Below are positions 44,466 through 52,642 of a DNA stretch of 64,000 bases, one piece after another. Every line of letters begins with the position of its first letter. The first letter of the stretch is position 1. Source of the stretch: a virus. The notes beneath the pieces were generated by a model. That model had not been told where the DNA came from. It was given only the letters and a program-made list of their open reading frames with translations, and did not search any database. Both the position numbers and the translations under genes were made by a program. The stretch spans positions 64,001 through 128,000 of the IMG/VR virus record IMGVR_UViG_3300042923_001771. One strand, 5' to 3'.

Positions 44466-44546
44466 ATGAGAGAAAAATGTAGAATTTGTGATAAAGAATA
44501 TACAATACTTAATAGACGAAAACCTTCAAGGGATGTTTGGAGTTGA
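44466..44546 (+). pseudogene. Short zinc-finger fragment, possible nuclease relic
   Basis: A 26-codon frame encodes MREKCRICDKEYTILNRRKP and six more residues before a TGA; the frame stays open for 11 codons beyond. A single CxxC half-knuckle at the very start is like the beginning of zinc-finger homing nucleases. It stands just after the intron host gene. It has no second CxxC and no HNH core, so it is either a relic or a chance frame. Confidence 0.3.
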
Positions 44547-44580
44547 CCAATATGGACAAAAGAAATAATGACGTCAAATT

Positions 44581-44612
44581 AAAGAGTGGGAATAATTTTC
44601 CACTCTTTTTTT
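44581..44612 (+). terminator. Rho-independent terminator
   Basis: AAAGAGTGG pairs with CCACTCTTT, followed by T7. It precedes the accessory region, so in-frame codons between it and 44640 are unlikely to be the start of the next gene. Confidence 0.85.
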
Positions 44613-44639
44613 ATGTTTAGAGAGAAGGGAGATGATATT

Positions 44640-45092
44640 TTGAAACGTTTAATTAGAAAAGCAGAACAGTTAGATGTATACAATAGAGATGCAGCGATTG
44701 CATATATAAATGGTCAAGTATTTTTGGCAGATACCCATGCTCAATGTGTTGGCCTTTATTTAGATGAAGTTGACAGTGATAAAGATCTTGACAATTATCA
44801 AAATAGACCAAGTGATAGTCAATTAGAGCAAGTTGATGTTAAAAGAATTGCATTTGCCCATTTGTTAGAAAAAGCAAAAGGAATTGATTATAAGGGTCTT
44901 ATAGTATTGCAACCTGGGATATATGTAGAATCAATTACATTGATGAATGTTACGATGGACGAAGTTACAAACACTATAAAACAATCTTATCCGCAGTATG
45001 ATGTTTTTGAAATCGATGGCAATATAACTTCAAAAGAAGACGTTAAGAAATTAGCAGGATTATTATTAAATAAGAAGGAGTTGATAAAATGA
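44640..45092 (+). CDS. MKRLIRKA-tagged protein of a duplicated family
   Basis: The 150-residue protein starts at TTG 44640 after AAGGGAGATGAT; earlier in-frame codons lie in the terminator. Its N-terminus MKRLIRKA resembles those of three other proteins in this window. The body (YNRDAAIAYINGQVFLADTH ... VKRIAFAHLLE ... IYVESITLMNVTMDEVTNTI ... YPQYDVFEIDG) is homologous to the C-terminal half of the next protein. Function unknown. The ATGA overlap with the next gene shows an operon. A virion-packaged role is speculative. Confidence 0.65.
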   Translation: MKRLIRKAEQLDVYNRDAAIAYINGQVFLADTHAQCVGLYLDEVDSDKDLDNYQNRPSDSQLEQVDVKRIAFAHLLEKAKGIDYKGLIVLQPGIYVESITLMNVTMDEVTNTIKQSYPQYDVFEIDGNITSKEDVKKLAGLLLNKKELIK

Positions 45093-45973
45093 AGAGACTA
45101 ATTAAAAAAGCATTTTTATCTTTTGGAGAAGCATTAGACGAGAAAAAGTGGGATGGTACAAAATCTTCACTCAATGAAATAAAGAAAACTGCTTCCGATT
45201 TGGTTGAAGAGTGTGAATTGAGTAATGATGAATCAGATGATGGATATCATATGGATTGTCCTTCGATTTCAGATATGTATATTAGAGCGCTTGTTACACA
45301 ATCGGATGAGTTATATGTATGGATGGATTTATTCAAAGAGCACATTGATGTCGTTGAAGATTTAGGTTACTCACTTGGAGATTGTGTGCATTTAATGATA
45401 AATTACAATGATGGAACAATCGATCTTGAGTATCCAAGAAGTGGAAAAACTATAGAGGAAGAGAAAGAAGATGTGCAAGAATTGTTACCAGAATGGGTAA
45501 TTAATACAAAAGCTCAAATATCTTTTCCGGGTTTAAATGCATCAATAACAAGTAGATTGAAAAAGATTGCTTTTGGAGGGTTTGACATTGGTTCTCGAGA
45601 TTCAGCTATTTCTTATATAAATGGGAAAGTATACGAAACCTACACTCATGCAGAAGCGGTTCAAGAATACGCAAATGAAACAAATAATGAGTTTGAAAAC
45701 GAAGATGGTATGAGACCGAACAAGTGGGAAATGAATGATGCTGGTGTAAATTCGCATGCATTTGCTCATTTGCTTGAAGGTGGAAATGAAGAAGAAGATG
45801 ACGAAGGAAACGTATATGAAACAGAACGCGGAATATACATAGATGTTGATACTATATCAGGTGTTAGCATCGAACAAGTAGCTCAAGCAATAAAAAATGA
45901 GTATTCTGATTATGATGTCTTTTCATATGAACCATCTGGTCCGGAAGGCAAAAATTACACAAAGATTGCATAA
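45089..45973 (+). CDS. MKRLIKKA-tagged two-domain protein
   Basis: The 294-residue protein has an N-terminal domain of about 145 residues (MKRLIKKAFLSFGEALDE ...) and a C-terminal domain that duplicates the previous protein: SRDSAISYINGKVYETYTHA, NSHAFAHLLEGG, GIYIDVDTISGVSIEQVAQA and YSDYDVFSYE. The boundary reads TSRLKKIA, which resembles the N-terminal tag of its paralogue, as if two tagged units had fused. Tag-like segments at start and domain junction could be protease sites. Acidic linker EEEDDEG lies in the middle. Function unknown. Confidence 0.65.
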   Translation: MKRLIKKAFLSFGEALDEKKWDGTKSSLNEIKKTASDLVEECELSNDESDDGYHMDCPSISDMYIRALVTQSDELYVWMDLFKEHIDVVEDLGYSLGDCVHLMINYNDGTIDLEYPRSGKTIEEEKEDVQELLPEWVINTKAQISFPGLNASITSRLKKIAFGGFDIGSRDSAISYINGKVYETYTHAEAVQEYANETNNEFENEDGMRPNKWEMNDAGVNSHAFAHLLEGGNEEEDDEGNVYETERGIYIDVDTISGVSIEQVAQAIKNEYSDYDVFSYEPSGPEGKNYTKIA

Positions 45974-46083
45974 TATTGAAGGAGTTAATAGAAAAAAGAA
46001 AGTGTTTAGATTGAACTTCTAAAAAAATTGGGTATAAAATTATCATCTTTTTAATATTATTTTAAAATAAAGGAGATGATTTT

Positions 46084-46614
46084 TTGAGAAGACTGATTAG
46101 GGCTGACGAAAATGCTGATGTTCAAGTTGAAGTTTTACCGATGAACGTTAATGATAGTGAAGATGGACATTTTGAATCATATAAACTGGTAGCCAATATT
46201 GATGGCCAAGATGTTGGTTTTCTAATGTTATTTGCATATGAAAATTATGATGGTGGACAAGTTTCTTGGAGATTTAAGGGAAAAACAGTTTCATTACTTT
46301 ATTTTGAAGATTTCGAAGTCGATAAAAATCAAAGAGGTAAGGGTATATCTAACGAAATATTGAAAAAACTTGGTGAGTTGTATGCTGAAAAGTTTCAAGG
46401 TTGGCCTTTATTTAATTTCTATTTAAATCCTATAGCTGAATATGCAGTTTTAAATGCTATTTCAAAAGGCTGGTTACCTCAAGAAGCTTTAATAGAAGAA
46501 TATGCTGATCGTGGTTCAGGTTATTATGGTGCTGATGCAAATAAATTAGTTCAAGATTTGAGAAACAAACTGCCACAAGATTATAGAGGTAGATTTGCTC
46601 CTGAGTTTAATTAA
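46084..46614 (+). CDS. GNAT-family acetyltransferase with MRRLIRA N-terminus
   Basis: A 176-residue protein with the GNAT core: a beta strand YFEDFEVDKN followed by the acetyl-CoA loop QRGKGISNEIL (about residues 84-96). GNAT enzymes transfer an acetyl group to amines; the substrate here is unknown. The start is TTG 46084 after AAGGAGATGA. The first seven residues MRRLIRA match the tag of the two previous proteins, so the three genes share a sorting feature although the bodies are unrelated. A terminator follows. Confidence 0.75.
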   Translation: MRRLIRADENADVQVEVLPMNVNDSEDGHFESYKLVANIDGQDVGFLMLFAYENYDGGQVSWRFKGKTVSLLYFEDFEVDKNQRGKGISNEILKKLGELYAEKFQGWPLFNFYLNPIAEYAVLNAISKGWLPQEALIEEYADRGSGYYGADANKLVQDLRNKLPQDYRGRFAPEFN

Positions 46615-46632
46615 TTTAAAACATAAGTATTA

Positions 46633-46664
46633 AAGTAGAGGAATTAAAATTCCTCTACTTTTTT
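46633..46664 (+). terminator. Rho-independent terminator
   Basis: AAGTAGAGGAATT pairs with AATTCCTCTACTT, followed by T6. The T run leads straight into a 30-bp promoter-like element. Confidence 0.9.
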
Positions 46665-46694
46665 CATATTATACACTATATAATTATTATGTAT
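46665..46694 (+). promoter_or_regulatory. 30-bp bipartite AT element, copy 1
   Basis: CATATTATACA then, five bases on, TAATTATTAT. The same element with the same spacing occurs at 51302, 54036, 57649 and 62218, always directly behind a terminator T run and 15-45 nt before a gene. TATAAT within it is -10-like. It is probably a promoter of a dedicated class. Confidence 0.65.
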
Positions 46695-46707
46695 ATGAGG
46701 TGTATGT

Positions 46708-47157
46708 ATGAATTTTGTAGAAAATATTGATAATCAGATAGATAGTTTAAGTGCTAAAATTAAAGAATTAAATAAGACGAGAAATTTGATAAATGTTTTT
46801 CCGGATATTAGAGAAATACAAAATAGATGGAAGACAAAATTTTATACTTCGTTAAAAGTAAATGCAATAGCAACTAATGTCACATTCAGTTATACTTGTG
46901 GTTGTTGTAATGATGCTCCATTGTTAGCTCGGTTTTATGTTGTTTATGATGGCATTGAAGTGAATGCAGATCCGTATACTATCGCTATTGGTGAGAAAAA
47001 CATTTGTGGTTATGGTGATATTCCAAACGTTGGTTGGAGAGATAAACTGATTGAGCATAACATTAATCCTGCGTTGTTTAGTGAAGTAGAGAAGTATTTT
47101 GCAGAAAACCCTCCTGAAAGTTATGAAGATATTGACGAAGAATGGGAGAACCTTTAA
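46708..47157 (+). CDS. Hypothetical protein with CGCC motif
   Basis: The 149-residue protein has an N-terminal coiled-coil-like helix (about 1-30), a beta-rich centre with YTCGCCNDAPLLARFYVVYD (about 65-84) and an acidic C-terminus. The adjacent Cys residues may bind metal. AGGTG precedes the ATG and the 30-bp element lies just upstream. It heads a four-gene unit with tight overlaps. No family is recognised. Confidence 0.6.
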   Translation: MNFVENIDNQIDSLSAKIKELNKTRNLINVFPDIREIQNRWKTKFYTSLKVNAIATNVTFSYTCGCCNDAPLLARFYVVYDGIEVNADPYTIAIGEKNICGYGDIPNVGWRDKLIEHNINPALFSEVEKYFAENPPESYEDIDEEWENL

Positions 47158-47158
47158 T

Positions 47159-47410
47159 ATGAATCTAATTGAAGAAATTAACAAGATTTTAGAAGAGCAT
47201 GAGCGAAATGAAGTCGTTGAGGGTGAAGTAGAAATAATTAAAGAAGTTGAAGGCTATAAGTTATTTCTTGTACGCACTAACTTTGAAGGGTATTTTGGCG
47301 TTGTTGATTCGGAAGGTTGGGTACATTTTGCAGGTAGTGAAAATGAAGGCTTAGACCATGGCTACCAAAATGAATTCAACGTAGACCAATATGGTAAAGT
47401 GGGGAAATAG
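47159..47410 (+). CDS. Small hypothetical acidic protein
   Basis: The 83-residue protein starts at ATG 47159, overlapping the TAA of the previous gene, with GGGAGAACC upstream. It has a charged helix (LIEEINKILEEHERNEVV) followed by a beta-rich part (YFGVVDSEGWVHFAGSE). No family is recognised. Confidence 0.6.
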   Translation: MNLIEEINKILEEHERNEVVEGEVEIIKEVEGYKLFLVRTNFEGYFGVVDSEGWVHFAGSENEGLDHGYQNEFNVDQYGKVGK

Positions 47411-47412
47411 CG

Positions 47413-47544
47413 ATGGGAGATAGAGAGTGTCCAAATTGCGAAGAAGATTCTTTAGTTGAAGAGAGTTTATCAAAGTGGAAATGTTTAATTTGTAAAGAGG
47501 TTTTTGATGAAGCGTTTTTAGATCCTGAGGAGGATGAACAGTAA
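47413..47544 (+). CDS. Small zinc-ribbon protein (43 aa)
   Basis: MGDRECPNCEEDSL and KWKCLICKEVF form a CPNC/CLIC zinc ribbon; the tail is acidic (DPEEDEQ). ATG 47413 follows GGGGAAATAGCG, a weak site, two bases after the previous stop. Its TAA overlaps the next ATG. Tight packing on both sides supports that it is expressed. Confidence 0.65.
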   Translation: MGDRECPNCEEDSLVEESLSKWKCLICKEVFDEAFLDPEEDEQ

Positions 47545-47927
47545 TGTCAAATTTAACAGAAGAAAATAGACAATTATTTGAACAATTGCAGAATGCTTTT
47601 TTAGAGTCATCTATTACTCCAGATATTGAAGCAACGATAAAAAGTGCAGTAAGTAGACGCGTTGAAAGAACACATCCAGATATATTAAAGGAAGTCAAGG
47701 TTACGATGAGACAAGAGAAGGCAGAGAAAGTATCTGCTTATATTGATGTTATGAATGTTAAGTTAATTTTAGACGAAAGCAAACATATAATGGCAACAAT
47801 GTTGGATGAATTAAGGGGTAATTTGGACGAAATAGAAGTAATGAGATTATTAAAGGGAAACGCTAATCTTTACCGAGTAACTACTAGGATGAATTTAAAG
47901 ATAGAAGTAGATATAGTCAGTGAATGA
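47544..47927 (+). CDS. Hypothetical helical protein
   Basis: The 127-residue protein is almost entirely helical with many charged residues. GAGGAGGATGAACAG upstream supplies the ribosome site. It is the last gene of the 46708 unit. No family is recognised. Confidence 0.6.
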   Translation: MSNLTEENRQLFEQLQNAFLESSITPDIEATIKSAVSRRVERTHPDILKEVKVTMRQEKAEKVSAYIDVMNVKLILDESKHIMATMLDELRGNLDEIEVMRLLKGNANLYRVTTRMNLKIEVDIVSE

Positions 47928-47933
47928 TGAAAA

Positions 47934-47964
47934 GGTAGGAGGTTAAATACTCCTTCTTTTTTTA
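47934..47964 (+). terminator. Probable terminator
   Basis: AAGGTAGGAG and CTCCTTCTT arms with a mismatch around TTAAATA, followed by T6. Confidence 0.55.
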
Positions 47965-47981
47965 TGTATAATGAAAAAATG

Positions 47982-48010
47982 TTTACGTGTCAATATAATG
48001 GTGATATAAT
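47982..48010 (+). promoter_or_regulatory. SigA-type promoter
   Basis: TTTACG (47982-47987), 17-bp spacer, TGATATAAT with TATAAT at 48005-48010; drives the DUF262 gene. Confidence 0.75.
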
Positions 48011-48067
48011 ATAAATAGGTGGAATCGTTCACACCGTGATCAGAACACAACAAGAGGAGGATTCTGA

Positions 48068-49210
48068 ATGAATGAGCTAACAAAATGGAAAGTAACATCA
48101 ACAACTTATACTAAGAATATCGATGACATTGTGTCCGATATTAAAAAAGGGTATAAGGGTGTTGGTGGAATAAGACTTAAGCCTTTTTATCAACGTGATT
48201 ACAAATTTACGGTTGAGAAGGAGTCTTCAGTTATTGAATCATTATTATTGGGAATACCAATTCCTATGATTCATTTATCGTCTGACATTGCGCAAGACGT
48301 TCACATTAACAATGTAATTGATGGGCAGCATAGACTATATGCTATTTATCGTTATGTTAATGATGAATTCAGGTTGGCAAGGTTGAAGTTGGTACAAAAC
48401 ATTGAAGAATTTAAAAATGTTGATGGAAAGAAATTTTCCCAATTGCCAAAATCAATTCAAAACAAGTTGTTGTATCAAACTTCTCTGGAGTTTCAATCGA
48501 CGCATGTGCAAGATAATCCTCGATTGGAGCTTGAAATTTTTACTCGTTACAATCAAGGAACAAATCCACTTACCGAACAGGAAATTAGAACGGTCGTTTA
48601 TCATTGTCCGTTTAACGTTTGGGTATACAATGAGTTGATTCCAATGTTTATTGAGAATCCCGTGTATCAAAAGATGTACAACGCACAAGGAAAGAGATTG
48701 TCGAATAAAAAATTACACGAACAAGTGTTCATTCTATATGCAATTCATAAGTACGGGTTAATTCCACGATTTAACGATTCACCTGATTATGCTGATGAAA
48801 TCATGTTTAAGATGAGAAAGCTTAATGATGATTTTGTAGAAGACGAAAAGCAAAAGATGTTGAATTTTTTCGCTGATTTTACCGATTTGTACACGCGGGT
48901 GGCAGAAGAAATTGAAATTGAGTATCCTTGTTCTAAGGAACTTTTAGGTGAGGAACGTTCTGATAAATTTCACACCAGCATTGCTCTTGCTATGGTATCA
49001 ATTTACAATTACCTTATTGAGAATGATATACCAAGAACGGAGTCGTCAGATTTGAGAAAGATTGCCAAATCTATTGAAGTTGGTTTGATAAGAGCTAACT
49101 TCTTAAATCCAGGGCAAATTTCTTCAACCGCTTATCGGTTTCAATTGAGAGGGTTAAAGGAAGTTGTTTATGAATTGAAACAAGCCTTTAATCTTCAAGA
49201 AGTTGTTTAA
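48068..49210 (+). CDS. DUF262 domain protein (GmrSD/ParB-like nuclease fold)
   Basis: The 380-residue protein has the DUF262 pattern: LKPFYQRDYKF (about 38-48), SVIESLLLGIPIPMIHL (about 54-70) and NNVIDGQHRLYAIYRY (about 79-94), where DGQHR is the nucleotide/catalytic loop. In GmrSD-type restriction enzymes this domain hydrolyses NTP and is joined to an HNH nuclease; here the last 200 residues are helical and contain no visible HNH motif. Possible roles are host defence, anti-defence or competition with other phages. AAGAGGAGGATT precedes the ATG. It has its own SigA promoter and ends at a bidirectional terminator. Confidence 0.8.
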   Translation: MNELTKWKVTSTTYTKNIDDIVSDIKKGYKGVGGIRLKPFYQRDYKFTVEKESSVIESLLLGIPIPMIHLSSDIAQDVHINNVIDGQHRLYAIYRYVNDEFRLARLKLVQNIEEFKNVDGKKFSQLPKSIQNKLLYQTSLEFQSTHVQDNPRLELEIFTRYNQGTNPLTEQEIRTVVYHCPFNVWVYNELIPMFIENPVYQKMYNAQGKRLSNKKLHEQVFILYAIHKYGLIPRFNDSPDYADEIMFKMRKLNDDFVEDEKQKMLNFFADFTDLYTRVAEEIEIEYPCSKELLGEERSDKFHTSIALAMVSIYNYLIENDIPRTESSDLRKIAKSIEVGLIRANFLNPGQISSTAYRFQLRGLKEVVYELKQAFNLQEVV

Positions 49211-49213
49211 TAT

Positions 49214-49249
49214 AAAAAAAGAGTAGAGAATATTCTCTACTCTTTTTTT
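49214..49249. terminator. Bidirectional terminator
   Basis: A perfect palindrome with 17-bp arms ending in A7/T7 serves both the plus-strand DUF262 gene and the minus-strand GH26 gene. Confidence 0.92.
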
Positions 49250-49264
49250 ATACATTTCGATTCT

Positions 49265-51109
49265 TCAAATTAATTTCTCTACTCTAAATTCATCCCAAGT
49301 ACTTGGAAAGCCAGTAACAGCAGTTCCTCTATCATGGCGAATACCAACGAGAGTGTTATTTCCATACTTTGTATTTTCTGCATCTGAAAGAGTGTATTCA
49401 AGTACAAATTTCTTATCAACAAATGCTCTTATTGTTTTACCTTTGCATATAACCATTAATTCATATTCTCTTTCATCAACAAATGTTAAATCAATAGCTG
49501 TAGCTAAAACAGTTTCTGTACCTGTATCAATTTTTACAAGCTGAACTTTATCACCGTGAAAAATTCTAAGACCAAGATTATTTGGTTTGTCTAGAGCTTT
49601 GAAAACAATACCAGGACAAGCCCAAGAAGTTAACCAAGAACTTGTATTAGGATCTGCCCAATTATATTTACCAGCAACCTTTACACTAAATGAAAAATCC
49701 TTAGGATTAGATGAACCATAATCTATTAGACCCATTGCTCCATTAAATTGATCTACAGAGTATCCTTTGTTTCCAGAAATACCAAATGTACCACCACCAA
49801 CCGCTCCCCACACTTGTCCTGTATCTGCAGTCCCTTGTGTTGTTGTGCTATTAGCTCTTGTAAAAGAATCATATAATAAAGTTAAAGGATTTGAAGTTAT
49901 CACTCCACTTGCGTTAACTGACAATGAAAATCTAGTTCCAATTGGAGATGTTAAAATGACGTTTTCGGGTTTTGTTATATTCTTCCAACCAGTCTTTTCA
50001 AAATTTGATACTGAAGCGTAAAGATCATTTTCAAACATAGTAAATTGTCCTTTACTTGTTGGAAAGTCACCTATCGTCAAACTTGTAAGAGCATTTGGAT
50101 TTTGAGCCACCGAATCACCAGTATATAACCCATTAAATGGAGGAATTATAAAACCTCTATGTTGTGTTCTAGTTTGATCGTATATTGCTTTTTTAGCAGC
50201 ATCACCACTATATCCGCCAATCCATTGCATGTACCATGAATAATGTGGTTGAGCATTATATACAGTCGTTGTAGGACTATCTCCAACTTCACCAATAGCA
50301 ATAAGTTTTCCGTCTGCACCACCAGCAAGAGCCAAAATTGCATCGTAATTTATTTGAGCATATTCATAACCAACTGTATGATTTGTGTCATGATAAATAT
50401 CATAAGCTAAAACATCACACTTGTTCAAACCAACCCAAATTTTTGTTGTATCATAAATAGCAACAGGTGTATAATCACCAGGAATATGCGGAGACCAAAC
50501 CCAAATCAAATTATTTAAATTATGAAAATTAGTAAAGTAATCATACATAATATCCCATAATTTTGTAAATCCAATTTTATTTCCCCACCAAAACCAGTCT
50601 CCATTCATTTCATGAAATGGACGCCATAAAAGAGGGATATCTGCATCTCGTAATTGTTTAAGATACGGAACTATTAAATCAAAATCGCTAAGTAATTGTT
50701 TATGCATAACACTACCATTAGTAATAATGGCATCAAATTCAGTTTGTGTCGTTACTCTTTTTGTATTAGCAAAAGTTCTAGCAGAAGTTGGATATACTAT
50801 GTGATATGTTGCAGTAGAAATACATCCAAGTTTTGTATATTTAATAATTGCATTTGTTGTTAATTGAAGGTGATTATTGTAAGTTGTAAGATCTTGACTA
50901 TCCATCCATCCAAATTCAGTACCGTGAATTGCAACATTTGTATTTCCCAATGCTGCACTATTAGAAACAGAAATCATATTACCTTCTGGATTCATGATGT
51001 AATTATGCAAACCTGAAAGGGTTTTTATACCTTTAACGCTATAGAAATAGTTTAAAACTTTTTTGACTGATAGTGAAGCATTAGGATTAATGGGTTTATA
51101 ATTAGACAT
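49265..51109 (-). CDS. GH26 beta-mannanase-like enzyme with lectin-like C-terminus
   Basis: The 614-residue protein has a GH26 catalytic domain. LWRPFHEMNGDWFWWG holds the acid/base Glu (E167) and LIAIGEVGD the nucleophile Glu (E274). The C-terminal 200 residues form a beta-sandwich typical of concanavalin-like glycan-binding modules (DSFTRANS ... GIRHDRGTAV). GH26 enzymes cut beta-1,4-mannans or related glycans. No signal peptide is present, so it is either a virion-bound depolymerase or released at lysis. It is the largest minus-strand gene here. TAAAGGAGATTAATT precedes the ATG on its strand. The orientation and autonomous layout suggest insertion as a cassette. Confidence 0.85.
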   Translation of the reverse strand: MSNYKPINPNASLSVKKVLNYFYSVKGIKTLSGLHNYIMNPEGNMISVSNSAALGNTNVAIHGTEFGWMDSQDLTTYNNHLQLTTNAIIKYTKLGCISTATYHIVYPTSARTFANTKRVTTQTEFDAIITNGSVMHKQLLSDFDLIVPYLKQLRDADIPLLWRPFHEMNGDWFWWGNKIGFTKLWDIMYDYFTNFHNLNNLIWVWSPHIPGDYTPVAIYDTTKIWVGLNKCDVLAYDIYHDTNHTVGYEYAQINYDAILALAGGADGKLIAIGEVGDSPTTTVYNAQPHYSWYMQWIGGYSGDAAKKAIYDQTRTQHRGFIIPPFNGLYTGDSVAQNPNALTSLTIGDFPTSKGQFTMFENDLYASVSNFEKTGWKNITKPENVILTSPIGTRFSLSVNASGVITSNPLTLLYDSFTRANSTTTQGTADTGQVWGAVGGGTFGISGNKGYSVDQFNGAMGLIDYGSSNPKDFSFSVKVAGKYNWADPNTSSWLTSWACPGIVFKALDKPNNLGLRIFHGDKVQLVKIDTGTETVLATAIDLTFVDEREYELMVICKGKTIRAFVDKKFVLEYTLSDAENTKYGNNTLVGIRHDRGTAVTGFPSTWDEFRVEKLI

Positions 51110-51290
51110 AATTAATCTCCTTTATTAAAGTATTTGTGTTGAAATTTTTATAATATATAAAATAATTTAAAAATTTGTAATTATAATAAAAAAATATCAG
51201 TATAAATAAAAGTCAATTTCTTAGAGTGGTAACGAAATCTGGCCTACTAAAATGAGATTATGAACAAATTAACATAAGTGTTAAAACTCA
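51110..51290. other. Divergent intergenic region
   Basis: AT-rich spacer between the minus-strand GH26 gene and the plus-strand cassette at 51345. The minus-strand promoter probably lies among the TATAAT-like stretches of 51150-51205. No gene is seen. An imperfect terminator remnant (AAGTG ... CCACTTTTTT) lies at about 51277-51300. Confidence 0.4.
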
Positions 51291-51301
51291 TCCACTTTTT
51301 T

Positions 51302-51331
51302 CATATTATACACTGTATAATTATTATTTAG
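51302..51331 (+). promoter_or_regulatory. 30-bp bipartite AT element, copy 2
   Basis: CATATTATACA then TAATTATTATTT at the same distance as at 46665; contains TATAAT. It lies behind a T6 run and 14 nt before the gene at 51345. Confidence 0.65.
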
Positions 51332-51344
51332 GATGTGATAGTAG

Positions 51345-51749
51345 ATGGAATTTAAGGAGAAAGTCCAAGAGGTTAAAGATATAATGGAAGAATTTTACAT
51401 ACTACTTAGTTTGTCTCTGGGTACAGAATTGAAGTTAGGAGTTCAAGAAAATATTGGAATCAAAAACCAAGAAGATAGAGTTTTTGTTACTATCTACAAT
51501 CCTCGACATCCATATATCATGAGGGTTGGAGTATATAAAAATGAAATCGTTGTGGTTCTTGACAAAAGCAGATACAATAGTGGAATAATATTTCACTACA
51601 AATTGAGAAATTATAAGAAGGACGCGCCACCGTGTAATGAGATTGGTAAAAACATTGTTGGTTGCTGGTACGTTGTCTCCAATGAACCAGAAATGCTTAG
51701 AGATGTTATAAGTGTTATTAATAAGAGAGTGAAGGTGTATAATACATGA
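51345..51749 (+). CDS. Hypothetical protein
   Basis: The 134-residue mixed alpha/beta protein begins with a helix (EFKEKVQEVKDIMEEF) and contains a beta meander (PYIMRVGVYKNEIVVVLD). AGGATGTGATAG precedes the ATG, a modest site. Its ATGA overlap with the CCA-type gene suggests co-translation. No family is recognised. Confidence 0.6.
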   Translation: MEFKEKVQEVKDIMEEFYILLSLSLGTELKLGVQENIGIKNQEDRVFVTIYNPRHPYIMRVGVYKNEIVVVLDKSRYNSGIIFHYKLRNYKKDAPPCNEIGKNIVGCWYVVSNEPEMLRDVISVINKRVKVYNT

Positions 51750-52639
51750 TTACAAATATTCATGAAGATGTAAAGATATTGCTTAATGAATTAAATATAC
51801 TTGGTCAAGCAGTTATCTTTGGTGGTTACTTGAGAGATTTGTATTTTGGTAGAGTACCAAGTGATGTTGATATTGCAACAAATGTTTCTATTGACGTGAT
51901 TGAACACAATTATGGGTATTTAGAAAAAGCATCTAGACGTAAAACTATTAGTGGACATGATGTATTTTCATTTAAGATGCACCGTACGGAAAAAATATTT
52001 GTCGAGATAGTTTGTACTAATGATAATCTATTAGATAAGGCAAAACAAGCTGATTACACAATTAATTCATTATTGTACGATGGAAAACAAATTATTGATT
52101 CTCAGGGTTGTTTCAATGATATGATGTTGGGGACGATTAGAGAAGTTGACATCAAAATCATTAATAGCGATTTAAGTACAAGACCTTATTTGTGGCTTAA
52201 GACTATCAGATTGACATCAATGCTTGGTCTTGGGTTATCTGAAAAAGTATATGCTGCATTGCAAAAACATAGAGATGTTATTAGTAAAATTAGTCCTGAG
52301 ATTATGCAGGCTGAAGGTCATAAAACTCTTAATGGCAAGGGTGTTTTGAGAGCTATTCAATATTTAGGTGCAAATGACTTTATCACAAGAGATTATGAAA
52401 GTACTGGTTATCATGAAGATAAATTTAGTGTTCAAATTCAACCTCACCAAAAACTAGTGTTGGTTGCTTTATTGACTAACAAACAAGTTGCTGACGAATA
52501 CATTAAATTTTATCATTTTCCTTTGGCTTTGAAGGAGAAATATGAAGAATTGTATGAAGCTTATCATAGTGAAGAAAAACCAGCAAATAGATTAAAACAT
52601 CAAGTAATTACCATTAAGAAAATAATAGAGAAGAGGTAA
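51746..52639 (+). CDS. CCA-adding/poly(A) polymerase-type nucleotidyltransferase
   Basis: The 297-residue protein is a class II tRNA nucleotidyltransferase-like enzyme. The active-site block is FGGYLRDLYFG (G26, G27, R30, D31) followed by SDVDIAT with D40 and D42; the ADYTINSLLYDG and GCFNDMMLGTIREV blocks are the family's next motifs. Class II enzymes add or repair the CCA end of tRNAs. It is shorter than host CCA enzymes (about 400 residues), lacking part of the C-terminal tail domain. No tRNA gene is in this window. RNA ligase and Pth2 nearby support a tRNA-maintenance role. Confidence 0.85.
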   Translation: MITNIHEDVKILLNELNILGQAVIFGGYLRDLYFGRVPSDVDIATNVSIDVIEHNYGYLEKASRRKTISGHDVFSFKMHRTEKIFVEIVCTNDNLLDKAKQADYTINSLLYDGKQIIDSQGCFNDMMLGTIREVDIKIINSDLSTRPYLWLKTIRLTSMLGLGLSEKVYAALQKHRDVISKISPEIMQAEGHKTLNGKGVLRAIQYLGANDFITRDYESTGYHEDKFSVQIQPHQKLVLVALLTNKQVADEYIKFYHFPLALKEKYEELYEAYHSEEKPANRLKHQVITIKKIIEKR

Positions 52640-52642
52640 ATT

